From: an uncultured Clostridia bacterium
GTDB taxonomy: Bacteria > Bacillota > Clostridia > UMGS1883
Reading direction: 5' to 3'
Length of the DNA stretch: 25,830 bases
NCBI GenBank assembly: GCA_934454525.1
Contig: CAKSFM010000024.1
Coordinates: forward strand, 1-25,830
A program made the position numbers and the translations under genes. The notes below the pieces were generated by a model. That model was not told where the DNA came from and did no database searches. It was given only the letters and a program-made list of their open reading frames with translations. Below are positions 17,158 to 25,444 of the stretch, piece after piece. Within the stretch, counting starts at the first letter, position 1, and each line of letters opens with the position of its first letter.

Positions 17158-18354
17158 TTATTCAAATGTTCTGTTAAGGAATGTTACGATCTGACCGCGA
17201 CTGCAAATCGTGTCGGGCGCAAATTCCGTTGCGGAAACGCCGCTTGTGATACCTTCTTTAACTGCCCATGCAACAGCCTTTGCATAATCAGCAGACGCTG
17301 CAACATCGGTAAATCCCGTTTCGGTGTCTGCGGACGGCGAGCCTGCCGCAATCCACAGATATGTTACCGTTGAAGCGCGTGTGCAGGGTGTTTCGGGAGC
17401 AAATTCCGTGCCGCTTGTAAAGCCAAGCTTGTTTGCCCAAACTGCCGCGTCATAAAAATAATCGGTTGTGTTTACATCCGTATAGGGATTTGCAGCACCT
17501 GTTTTCGGTGAACCCATTGCACGCCATATGAAAGTGATTATCTGAGCGCGCGTGCAGGTTGCGTCGGGAGTGAACGTTGTAGCGGAAGTTCCTGTTGTGA
17601 TTTTATTATCAACTGCCCATTTAACAGCTGCTTCATAATATGCACCGCTGACAACATCGTTAAAGCCTGTTAAGCTCGGAGCTGCAGCGCTGCCGTTATC
17701 TCCTGCCGAAGCAGCCGCAAGGCGAAGTCCGTTGAACACTCTTACAGTGTCCTTTTTCCCGTTGAGAGTAAGCTCAAGCGTACCCTTAACAGAACCTTTT
17801 TTCGTATCTGTTGAATCAACCTTAACGAAATCGTCTTTCCATTCTATTGTCGTGCCGTTTTTAACAACTGCGCGAACCTTTGCAAGAATGTCTTCCTTTG
17901 TTACATCCGCATCGAATGAAACATTCTTGAAAACAGCGGAAACAGCTGCCCTATCCTCGGCAAGCTTTTCCGTATCGGCATTGTTTGCCGCAGCATCGCC
18001 CGTAAGTATCGGAATAGCAAAAGTATACATATCGTGAGATACATATCCCTCGCACTCAAATCTTATGTTTACAAAAAGGCTGCCTGCCTTTTGGCTTGAT
18101 GCGTTATAAAGACGGAAATCCGCTTCCTTGTCAAAGGAAAGCTTAACCTGATCCGCATTTGTGAGCTGCTTAGATGCCAGTGACACAAACTCATCCATCG
18201 TAATATCGTTGTAAACCGTGAGTGTTTTTTCAACGCTTCTGATCGCTTTCTTTGCCTTGTTAACCTCGCCGACAATATCAACCGCCGAAGCTCCGCACGG
18301 AAGCAGCGCCAGCGCCATGCACAGCACCGTTACCAAACACAATAATCTCTTCAT
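17158..18354 (-). CDS. SLH-domain surface protein with two repeat modules
   Basis: This 398-residue protein has a signal peptide (cleavage near ASA-VD, residue 24) and three C-terminal SLH domains (about 229-398, with CTRAQ, CTRAS and CSRGQ motifs), so it should attach to cell-wall polymers. Between them are two copies of an unassigned module (about 30-115 and 125-211). Each has a short helix, a T-x-[DE]-[DE] turn and then beta strands; the second copy reads AVVKNGTTIEWKDDF. The same module occurs three times in the gene upstream, and the SLH parts are also close, so the two genes look like products of duplication. The start has AAAGGA eleven bases upstream, and the gap to the upstream gene is 35 bp. 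A TATAAT hexamer in that gap could be a minor promoter but lacks a clear -35. Confidence 0.92.
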   Translation of the reverse strand: MKRLLCLVTVLCMALALLPCGASAVDIVGEVNKAKKAIRSVEKTLTVYNDITMDEFVSLASKQLTNADQVKLSFDKEADFRLYNASSQKAGSLFVNIRFECEGYVSHDMYTFAIPILTGDAAANNADTEKLAEDRAAVSAVFKNVSFDADVTKEDILAKVRAVVKNGTTIEWKDDFVKVDSTDTKKGSVKGTLELTLNGKKDTVRVFNGLRLAAASAGDNGSAAAPSLTGFNDVVSGAYYEAAVKWAVDNKITTGTSATTFTPDATCTRAQIITFIWRAMGSPKTGAANPYTDVNTTDYFYDAAVWANKLGFTSGTEFAPETPCTRASTVTYLWIAAGSPSADTETGFTDVAASADYAKAVAWAVKEGITSGVSATEFAPDTICSRGQIVTFLNRTFE

Positions 18355-18389
18355 TTCTTACCAATTCCTTTCATATTATAAAAAATAAT

Positions 18390-20591
18390 TCAATGCAATG
18401 CTCTGTATAAGAACGTTACTATCTGTCCGCGGCTGCAAATTGTTTCGGGAGCAAATTCCAAAGCGGAAATTCCGCTTGTAATGCCTTTCTCAACTGCCCA
18501 TGAAACAGCCTTTGCATAGGCGGAGTTTGACACAACATCCTTAAACGCACACGTCATCTCCGGCTGCGGCGAACCTGCATATATCCACAGATACGTAACA
18601 GTGTCGGAGCGCTTGCACGGCGTGTCACCCTTGAAATTCAAACCTGTTACCATTCCCTTTTCTTTTGCCCAGAGAGCGGCATTGTAATAATAATCCGATT
18701 CGGAAACATCGTTAAACGGATTCTGCCCTGCTGCCTTGGGCGAGCCTACCGCACGCCACAAAAATGTGATTATCTGTGCGCGTGTGCAGGTGTCGGCAGG
18801 GGAAAATTTTGTGCTTGTTGTTCCGGTTGTTATCTTTTTGTCAACTGCCCACAAAACAGGCTCTGCATAATATGCGTCCGCACTGACATCCGAAAAGCCT
18901 GCACTGTTTTTGACTTCGGCAGCCGGTGTGCCTGTCTGCGCACCGCGCTCAAATCCGCTGTAAACGTTTTTGTCATCAAGCGTGAAGTTTACGGAATTTC
19001 CGTAAAGGTCAAGCCTGTATCCATCATCCGTTTTTGTCATATAATCAATATCAAGCGGAACGTATGAAACAAGTCCTGTCGTTGATGTGCAGATGAGATA
19101 TTCCGTTTCCAAAGCGTCAACATCGGCGAAATGCATCGTTCCGGCGCTTGTTTCGCAGGTTGAAACGGATTCGTTCAAGCCTGCAAAAAGCTGCAGCGCC
19201 GAACCGCTTTTATCGGCGTCATACGTACCTGTGCCGATATAGTTATACTTTGAAGCAAGAAGGTTTTCGCGGTGTCCGTCACTGTTCATCCACGCGGTCA
19301 TAGCGCGCTTGCCGCTTACCGCAATACCGGGTGACGGGCACTTATAAATATTCTCGCCTGCCGTTGAATATTTAAACGCCGGATCAAATGCCGTGAAGCA
19401 TATCTTTCCGTTCGGTCTGGTATGCGAAAACGTTTCAATCAGCTCAGGCTCACGAATGTCGCAGGCTCTCTGCAATGTGTCAAGCATTGTCAGCGGTTTC
19501 ACACCGACATTTGCACGTTCAACGTTTGTTATGCGCAGTATTTCCCATTCCTCTTTATTTACCGATATTTTGTCGGACGGAATCTTACGCACAAGCACGG
19601 GAAGCGTTCTCTGCAGACGAATCTCGCGAGCCTCATCTCCGAGCTTAAGCGTTATGTAACACGTTATATCACCCTTTTCATCAAAGGTTGCGCGGAGCTT
19701 TGTAAAGTAATTATCCTTCCAGTCTACACTTGAACCGTTCTTCACCGCAGCGCGCGCCGCATTCATTACTTCATCAGCCGTTGTTTTGTTGTTATAATTG
19801 ACTTTGTCAATCGCTTTGCTGACGGCAGAAAGATCCTCGTCAATTTTTTTGGAGGTTTCGGTCACGATTCTCTGAATCGTTTTTCCGATCGGAAGCGGAG
19901 TTTCAACGCCGCCGCAGGTCAGCATGAGTGAAGCGGAATACGACCCCTCAACCGTTGATGACGCCTTGGTCAGCTTAAAATTCGCTTTATCAAGAGTGAT
20001 TTTAACATCACTGCCAGATGGAAGCGCATCATTTGCCATTTTCAGAACGTCATCAAGAGTTGTGTCGTTCGTAACATCAAATTTATAGTTAGCCGCATTG
20101 ATTGCTGATTTTGCGGCTTCAATGCTCTTTTTCATTGCCGAGATTTCAGCATCGGTATATGTTTGTTCCGGTTCTTCACTTCCGTCCGATGTGCTGACAT
20201 CGGCTCCGGAATTGCTGCCCGATGCGGAAATTTCTTTCTTGATTTCAAAAGCGTCCTCATAGTCATCCTGCCCGAGGAACACAACCGCGCTGACATATCC
20301 GTTTGCAGACGCCGTCGGACTTACAATTCTGAACTTTTCAACAAGAAAATTTGTTCCTACCATTTTGTCCGCCGAGTACACGCAGGATTCCATTATCATA
20401 TTTTCAAGATCTTCCTTTGTGAAATCGGTTGTAATTTCAGCTTTTTTCAGCGCTGCCATAAACAGCTCCTTGTTCTTCTTCACAGCCGTTTCGGAATCGC
20501 CGACAATTTCAAACGCTGCCGAGCACACCGAGGCTGCAGTGCACATAACTGCCATTACAAGCGCAGTTATGAATGATGTTAGCCTTTTCAT
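18390..20591 (-). CDS. CAP/SCP-domain protein with three SLH domains
   Basis: This 733-residue protein has a signal peptide (about 1-26) and three copies of an unassigned module (about 40-121, 150-241, 248-332; copy three reads AAVKNGSSVDWKDNY), with a Ser/Glu-rich linker at 123-145. A CAP (SCP/PR-1) domain spans about 348-471, with the typical FSH (H390), GENIY (E413) and DGHREN (H440) motifs. Three SLH domains follow (about 564-733, CTRAQ and CSRGQ motifs). Bacterial CAP domains are secreted and their biochemical role is mostly unclear; here the domain would be displayed on the cell wall. The gene lies 51 bp after the beta-lactamase-like gene and 35 bp before its smaller paralogue. The ribosome binding site is weak. 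Confidence 0.94.
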   Translation of the reverse strand: MKRLTSFITALVMAVMCTAASVCSAAFEIVGDSETAVKKNKELFMAALKKAEITTDFTKEDLENMIMESCVYSADKMVGTNFLVEKFRIVSPTASANGYVSAVVFLGQDDYEDAFEIKKEISASGSNSGADVSTSDGSEEPEQTYTDAEISAMKKSIEAAKSAINAANYKFDVTNDTTLDDVLKMANDALPSGSDVKITLDKANFKLTKASSTVEGSYSASLMLTCGGVETPLPIGKTIQRIVTETSKKIDEDLSAVSKAIDKVNYNNKTTADEVMNAARAAVKNGSSVDWKDNYFTKLRATFDEKGDITCYITLKLGDEAREIRLQRTLPVLVRKIPSDKISVNKEEWEILRITNVERANVGVKPLTMLDTLQRACDIREPELIETFSHTRPNGKICFTAFDPAFKYSTAGENIYKCPSPGIAVSGKRAMTAWMNSDGHRENLLASKYNYIGTGTYDADKSGSALQLFAGLNESVSTCETSAGTMHFADVDALETEYLICTSTTGLVSYVPLDIDYMTKTDDGYRLDLYGNSVNFTLDDKNVYSGFERGAQTGTPAAEVKNSAGFSDVSADAYYAEPVLWAVDKKITTGTTSTKFSPADTCTRAQIITFLWRAVGSPKAAGQNPFNDVSESDYYYNAALWAKEKGMVTGLNFKGDTPCKRSDTVTYLWIYAGSPQPEMTCAFKDVVSNSAYAKAVSWAVEKGITSGISALEFAPETICSRGQIVTFLYRALH

Positions 20592-20642
20592 TACAGTCCA
20601 TCTTCTTTCTGTTTTTATATAAAATAATTAAAAACCGTGCTG

Positions 20643-22112
20643 TTATTTTACCCTGCCGTTTGCAATTCCGCGGTATTCCATCATGAAGTTTTCCGCGGTT
20701 GCCGTCATCAGCACCGTTATGCGGTTATCCTTGAAGCCGAAAGTAAAACAGCCGTTTCCGAAATATTTATCGATTATCTGCACACGTATTCTGAGCTTTT
20801 TCTCTTCCGACCATTCTGCCGAGCAGGCGCAGCGATACTTGTTCCCCGGCGCCGGATTGCCGGCAACGTTATCGGAATACCCGTCCTCGGGAAATATTCC
20901 GAACTCATTATATCCCATGCCGAAATAAAGCGTTTTATCGCCCTGCGCATTTGTATATGACATTACGCCCTTTTTGCCCTCAAAGCTGAAGCTGAGCTTT
21001 TTAATTCCCATCGGATTCTCATCAAGCTCATATGTAACATTGCTGATTTCCTTTTCAAACGGATTGTATTCTTTCGGTTCGAAATGGCGCAGCTCGCACT
21101 TGTCACAGTATTCGCACAGCTCGGAATACGCGGCAGCGTCATCTTTGAGCGGTTCTCCGAGATTATGCACAATTTCGCGGTAGAGCGCATTATAAAATAC
21201 TGAGCGCGACGCGCTGTTGCCCTGGTTGTCCGAATTGATAATAAAGATAAAATCGTGTTTCGGGTCGCAGATTGCGAACTGATCTCCCATTCCGACAAAT
21301 GCAAATCCGCCCTCGGGCGCCTGCCATATCTGATAGCCGTATCCGAAAGAGCCGTAACCGTAAATACCCGTTTCGCTGTTTTCAACAAGGCGGCTTGTTG
21401 CCTCGGTCAGATATTGTTCATTCATGTAACGCTTCCCGTTCCACGTTCCCTTATTCATAACGAAACGCGTAAACAGCAAAAGGTCACGCGGGGTGCACAT
21501 CATTGCAGAGTCGCCGAACGAATATCCGCCCGGTGCCATCAGGCAGTAGGCATCCTTTGCAAATCCGATTGCATCAAGAAATTTTTTGCGCATATAATCA
21601 AGAAATTTCATTCCCGTGAGCTTTTCAACGATTACCCCGAGCATATATGATCCGTTTGAATCATATTCAAATACCGTGCCGGGAATTTTATCAGCCGGAA
21701 GAACAAAGTATTCTTTCACGCGGTCATCGGTGTTCTGAATGAACCAGTTTCTGCCGGTATGAACGGCGGACTGCATTGTGAGCAGATCGCGGATGGTTGC
21801 TTCGCGCAGATAATCCGTTGTGTTTTCGTTCAGATATTCCGGGAAAAACTTCACAAACTTATCATCAAGGCTTAAAAGTCCGTCCTCAATTGCAAGGCCG
21901 ACCGCAACGCCGACAAAGCTCTTTGTTACAGAATACATACGATGCTTGAAATCCCTGTCAAACGGGCGGTAATAAACCTCCGAAAAAATTTTGTCACCGC
22001 GCGCCATTATTATGCTGTGCGTGAACAGTCCGTTCCGGTCAAGTTCTTTTATAAAGTTAAGAACGTGAGATGATGATATTCCTGCCTGCTCGGGAGTGAT
22101 ATTTTCAAACAT
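20643..22112 (-). CDS. serine hydrolase of the beta-lactamase (class C) family
   Basis: Over 489 residues the first two thirds match the beta-lactamase/penicillin-binding-protein fold (PF00144). They carry the nucleophile motif S61-V-T-K64, a second motif Y150-D-S-N and a Gly-rich third motif (VGMGDQF) in place of the classical K-T-G. The last 150 residues are a beta-rich domain of unknown role. No signal peptide or TM helix is visible, so it appears cytoplasmic, which is unlike true beta-lactamases. Members of this family include esterases, D-amino peptidases and amidases, and the substrate cannot be told. AGGAAAGG precedes the ATG. It lies 102 bp after the five-TM gene and 51 bp before the CAP-SLH gene, probably in one transcript. 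A TATAAT hexamer near 22130 hints at an internal promoter. Confidence 0.9.
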   Translation of the reverse strand: MFENITPEQAGISSSHVLNFIKELDRNGLFTHSIIMARGDKIFSEVYYRPFDRDFKHRMYSVTKSFVGVAVGLAIEDGLLSLDDKFVKFFPEYLNENTTDYLREATIRDLLTMQSAVHTGRNWFIQNTDDRVKEYFVLPADKIPGTVFEYDSNGSYMLGVIVEKLTGMKFLDYMRKKFLDAIGFAKDAYCLMAPGGYSFGDSAMMCTPRDLLLFTRFVMNKGTWNGKRYMNEQYLTEATSRLVENSETGIYGYGSFGYGYQIWQAPEGGFAFVGMGDQFAICDPKHDFIFIINSDNQGNSASRSVFYNALYREIVHNLGEPLKDDAAAYSELCEYCDKCELRHFEPKEYNPFEKEISNVTYELDENPMGIKKLSFSFEGKKGVMSYTNAQGDKTLYFGMGYNEFGIFPEDGYSDNVAGNPAPGNKYRCACSAEWSEEKKLRIRVQIIDKYFGNGCFTFGFKDNRITVLMTATAENFMMEYRGIANGRVK

Positions 22113-22214
22113 TTTTTGATTCCTTTCCTGTATTATATATTTTTAAAAGCCGGCACTATCTCCTGACAGTAAATTCGGCGCGGAAGCACAGCTGCCGCAC
22201 CGATTAAGTTTTTA

Positions 22215-22706
22215 TTAAAATCTCTGCATAATGCACACAACCGAAACAGCTGCCGCAAAAAGCACACAAACCGCGATAAATCCGATTTTAACATATTTTT
22301 TTCCGTAGTAATTATGAGCCTTAATAATATAGTACACCTGTGTCAGCGCAAAAACAGCTGCGAGTGCAAGATAGTTTATAAGGAACGCCTTTCCGTGCTT
22401 TCCGCAGCGGAGTATCACCGTTGCGCTGAGGAAAATGTAAATACAGATTCCGCAATACACAAAAAAGCCGCGTTTTTCCTTGTATGCACTCCATGCAGCG
22501 CAAAGCATTGCACCGCCGAGCGAAACCCATCTCATAATTTCAATAAATGCAATTGCCCCGTTAACCGTCATTGAAGATTCAGCCATTTTCTGAAGAAAGA
22601 GCAAAAGCAAGCCGTATAATAAGGTCACGGAAGAAACAAGGACAACTCTGTTGTCAAGCTTCTCCTTTTCCTGTTTTACCATTTCGTTTTTAATCTTTGA
22701 AGCCAA
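22215..22706 (-). CDS. small five-TM membrane protein, unknown function
   Basis: This 163-residue protein starts at a TTG (22706-22704) with GGGGTG eight bases upstream. A charged N-terminal helix (1-20, rich in Lys and Glu) is followed by five hydrophobic segments (about 21-39, 51-72, 81-99, 107-128, 141-160). Four Cys lie in or near membrane segments (69, 85, 88, 101). No family was recognised. It is the first gene after the strong promoter at 22743-22771 and so heads the probable operon with the beta-lactamase-like, CAP-SLH and SLH genes. It may act at the membrane in cell-envelope work, but this is only context. Confidence 0.8.
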   Translation of the reverse strand: MASKIKNEMVKQEKEKLDNRVVLVSSVTLLYGLLLLFLQKMAESSMTVNGAIAFIEIMRWVSLGGAMLCAAWSAYKEKRGFFVYCGICIYIFLSATVILRCGKHGKAFLINYLALAAVFALTQVYYIIKAHNYYGKKYVKIGFIAVCVLFAAAVSVVCIMQRF

Positions 22707-22742
22707 CGCGGCTTCACCCCTTTCATGTCACACAATGAGATT

Positions 22743-22771
22743 ATTTTACAATGTTATTTCAAAAATGTCAA
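22743..22771 (-). promoter_or_regulatory. sigma-A promoter for the minus-strand envelope operon
   Basis: On the minus strand, a perfect -35 TTGACA (22771-22766) and -10 TAAAAT (22748-22743) are separated by 17 bases. Transcription would begin near 22735, about 30 bases before the TTG start at 22706. Confidence 0.8.
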
Positions 22772-22794
22772 TGATTTTAACCGAAAAAATCATT
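22770..22794. promoter_or_regulatory. inverted repeat between divergent promoters
   Basis: AATGATTTT (22770-22778) and AAAATCATT (22786-22794) form a 9-bp inverted repeat with a 7-base gap. It overlaps the edge of the minus-strand -35 box and lies about 20 bases upstream of the plus-strand -35 box. The placement suits an operator serving both promoters. In such AT-rich DNA it could also be chance. Confidence 0.4.
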
Positions 22795-22814
22795 ACAAAT
22801 ATGAAAAAATAATG

Positions 22815-22843
22815 TTGAATTTTCGTAAACTGTGCTGTATAAT
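22815..22843 (+). promoter_or_regulatory. sigma-A promoter for zapA
   Basis: -35 TTGAAT (22815-22820) and a perfect -10 TATAAT (22838-22843) are separated by 17 bases. The zapA ATG follows 31 bases later with AAGGTG in between. Confidence 0.85.
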
Positions 22844-22874
22844 AAAAAAGTAAGTATTAAAGAAGGTGAATGCT

Positions 22875-23258
22875 ATGGATGAAAAGAAAACGACAACCGT
22901 TGTCAGAATCAATAATGCCGATTACAGAATTTCAAGTCCGGCGGATGAAGAATATGTCCGCCACGTGGCATACTATGTAGATAAAAAAATCAAGGAGCTT
23001 GCGGAGCGTGACAGGCGTCTTTCAACCTCCATGGCTTCGGTTCTTGCGGCAATTAATATCGCGGATGAGTATATGCAGGCGCAGCAGGACAATGAAAAGC
23101 TGCGCGCACAGCTTTTGAAATATGCTGACGAATCGGGTGCAAGCAAGCTTGCGCTTGACAAGCTTAATGCGGAAGCCGCAAGGCTGCGCGCGGAAAACCA
23201 GTCGCTCAGAATCAATGCGGCAAAGCTTGAAACCGAACTTAAAGCAAGCCGCAAATAA
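22875..23258 (+). CDS. zapA: cell division protein ZapA
   Basis: ZapA binds FtsZ at midcell and bundles its filaments. This protein is 127 residues from the ATG at 22875, which has AAGGTG six bases upstream; an in-frame GTG at 22866 overlaps that site. The N-terminal globular part (about 5-50, TVVRINNADYRISSPADEEY, VDKKIKEL) and the following helix (SMASVLAAINIADEYMQ) match the family. The C-terminal half is a charged coiled coil (about 60-127), longer than in the shortest family members but usual in Clostridia. It is followed 91 bp later by a U32 peptidase gene, a common pairing in Clostridia, which supports the call. Confidence 0.92.
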   Translation: MDEKKTTTVVRINNADYRISSPADEEYVRHVAYYVDKKIKELAERDRRLSTSMASVLAAINIADEYMQAQQDNEKLRAQLLKYADESGASKLALDKLNAEAARLRAENQSLRINAAKLETELKASRK

Positions 23259-23277
23259 TTCCGCGGCAATATAATTT

Positions 23278-23316
23278 GACGGGGGTGCGGGAAAGTGATT
23301 TTCCTTCACCCCCGTC
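23278..23316 (+). other. long stem-loop between zapA and the U32 gene
   Basis: Perfect 10-bp arms GACGGGGGTG (23278-23287) and CACCCCCGTC (23307-23316) enclose a second short stem (GGAAA/TTTCC). No U-run follows at once; six T lie about 16 bases further on. It may be a weak terminator or an mRNA-processing or stability element that sets the expression of the two genes apart. Confidence 0.55.
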
Positions 23317-23349
23317 AGAGGTTGAAAAGATTTTTTACGGGGGGATTTC

Positions 23350-25428
23350 ATGAGTATTCTTCAGCCGGCAGAGCTGCTTGCCCCGGCAGGCAGACCGGAT
23401 GCGCTCCGCGCCGCTGTTCAAAACGGAGCGGACGCGGTCTATATCGGCGAAAAAAGCTTCAGTGCGCGAAAAAATGCGGTTAATTTCACGTGGGATGAAA
23501 TCCGCTCCGCGGCAGCATACTGCCATGTGCGCGGCGTGAAGCTGCACCTTGCGCTGAACACGCTTGTTTCGGATGATGAGCTGCACAGTATCGAAAAATC
23601 GGCAATATGCGCGGCAAAAAACGGGGTTGACGCCGTTATAGTGCAGGACCTCGGAGCGGCTGAGGTAATTCACGCTGTTTGTCCCGAACTTCCGATGCAT
23701 GCAAGTACACAGCTGACGGCTTATTCCGAAGCGGATGTGAATTACCTTTACAGCCGCGGGTTCTCGCGCGTGGTACTCTCGCGCGAGCTGTCATGCGAGG
23801 AAATATCCGAAATTTCGAAAAATACGGATGCCGAGCTGGAGGCATTTGTTCACGGTGCGCTTTGTATATGTTTTTCCGGGCGCTGCCTGATGTCATCATT
23901 CATCGGCGGAAGAAGCGGCAACCGCGGAATGTGCGCACAGCCGTGCCGCCGCAAATATTCAAGCGGAGGCAGAACAGGCTTTTTTCTCAGTCCGCGCGAC
24001 CTTTGTCTTGCAAACAGGCTCGAAGATATGAGAAATGCCGGCGTCACCAGCTTTAAAATAGAGGGCCGCATGAAAAGTCCGGAATATGTTGCCGCAGTAA
24101 CAAACGTTTACCGCCGCTGCATTGACAGCGGACAGCAGCTTTCCGCGGCGGACGAAAAGCTGCTGAAAGACATATTTGTCCGCGGCGATGGATTTACGGA
24201 GGGTTACTTTTCGGGATTCAACACTCCGGACATTATGAATTACAATATTTCAAACGATAACATAACAGGCTCGGTTGACAGCGGACTGATAAAGCAGCTA
24301 AGGCGGACATATATCGATGGGGAAGAAAACAAAAAAATTCCCGTGCGCGGACATATAACGCTGAAAAATGGGGAAAGAGCCGTGTTCACACTTTCGGATA
24401 ACGACGGAAACACCGTATCAGCAGCAGGAGGCATTGCCGAAGCAGCCTTGAACAAACCGCTTTCCGAATCCGATCTTAAAACCCGAATGGCAAAGCTCGG
24501 CGGCACCCCTTTTCGCTCTGAGAGGATTACCGCCGAAGCGGACGATGGTCTTATGCTGCCTGCTGCGGAACTTAACGCGCTCAGACGTGAATGTGCCGAC
24601 AAGCTCATAAAGCTGCGCAGCAGAATAATCACGCGCGAAACAGCGCCGTTTAATTTTACTTATGAAAAATTTCCAAAGCGGCACAGGCAGCAGATATATG
24701 CACAGGTTACAACTGCCGAGCAATTCGCAGCAGCATCCGATGCGGACATAATTATAGTTCCGCTCTCACTTTGGAACAAAACCGCACACAACGAAAAGTG
24801 CGCATTGCTGCTGCCGCCCGTTATTCAAAACAGCGCTGCGGCACTTGAAACCGCGCTCAGAATAAATGCACCGTGCGGAACCTATGCTCCGTCAATCGGA
24901 ACGGCAAGGCTGCTTTCCGCGCACGGATTGGACGCAATCGGAGATTTCGGACTAAATATATATAATTCGCTTTCGGCACGGATTTTCGGAAGTATATGCA
25001 AACGAATCACCGTGTCGCCCGAACTTTCACTTTCTGAGGTTAAAGAAATATCAGAGCATACGTCTGCGGAAACGGAGCTGCTTGCTTACGGAAATCAGTG
25101 CGTTATGGTATCGCGCGCATGCCTGATCCGCGGAATAAAGGGAAAATGCAGCTGTGCAGAGCCAACGGTTCTTAAGGACAAAACAGGCGCTGAATTCACT
25201 GTTTTCGGTGACTGCGAAACGCACCTTAACACCGTTTTTAACTCACGCCCGACCTTTTCGGCGGACAAAATTCCGCATCTGCGCAAATGCGGCGCCGCTG
25301 CGCTGCGGCTGTGCTTCACAACCGAAAGCGGAGCGCGCACAAGAGAAATTATCGCCATGTACAGAGGCGACATTCCGCCTGTCAAGCCGAAAAGCTTTAC
25401 ACGCGGTTATTTGCTCGGAGGGAAATGA
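23350..25428 (+). CDS. U32 peptidase-family protein (RNA hydroxylation type)
   Basis: This 692-residue protein has the U32 signature in full: E164-x-F166, G169-A-L-C172, G177-x-C179-x-M181-S182, with further Cys at 174, 195 and 199 (NRGMCAQPCRRKY). Characterised relatives (RlhA, TrhP) use such Cys to hold an iron-sulfur cluster and hydroxylate cytidine in 23S rRNA or uridine in tRNA, so the name peptidase is probably misleading. The middle region fits the collagenase-type insert (DUF3656). The C-terminal part has a second Cys-rich element (about 578-620, LLAYGNQCVMVSRAC, GKCSC) seen in long Firmicutes members. GGGGGG lies before the ATG. Which RNA is modified, if any, cannot be told. Confidence 0.92.
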   Translation: MSILQPAELLAPAGRPDALRAAVQNGADAVYIGEKSFSARKNAVNFTWDEIRSAAAYCHVRGVKLHLALNTLVSDDELHSIEKSAICAAKNGVDAVIVQDLGAAEVIHAVCPELPMHASTQLTAYSEADVNYLYSRGFSRVVLSRELSCEEISEISKNTDAELEAFVHGALCICFSGRCLMSSFIGGRSGNRGMCAQPCRRKYSSGGRTGFFLSPRDLCLANRLEDMRNAGVTSFKIEGRMKSPEYVAAVTNVYRRCIDSGQQLSAADEKLLKDIFVRGDGFTEGYFSGFNTPDIMNYNISNDNITGSVDSGLIKQLRRTYIDGEENKKIPVRGHITLKNGERAVFTLSDNDGNTVSAAGGIAEAALNKPLSESDLKTRMAKLGGTPFRSERITAEADDGLMLPAAELNALRRECADKLIKLRSRIITRETAPFNFTYEKFPKRHRQQIYAQVTTAEQFAAASDADIIIVPLSLWNKTAHNEKCALLLPPVIQNSAAALETALRINAPCGTYAPSIGTARLLSAHGLDAIGDFGLNIYNSLSARIFGSICKRITVSPELSLSEVKEISEHTSAETELLAYGNQCVMVSRACLIRGIKGKCSCAEPTVLKDKTGAEFTVFGDCETHLNTVFNSRPTFSADKIPHLRKCGAAALRLCFTTESGARTREIIAMYRGDIPPVKPKSFTRGYLLGGK

Positions 25429-25444
25429 AAGAAACTGTTTAAAA

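Noticed and set aside
17158..18354. Lipoprotein signal in the 398-aa SLH protein (LLPCG)
   Set aside because: Pro before the Cys does not fit a lipobox, and an ordinary signal peptidase I site (ASA-VD) follows a few residues later.
23278..23316. Riboswitch or full terminator between zapA and the U32 gene
   Set aside because: Only one hairpin is present with no immediate U-run and no known aptamer motif, so it is listed simply as a stem-loop.
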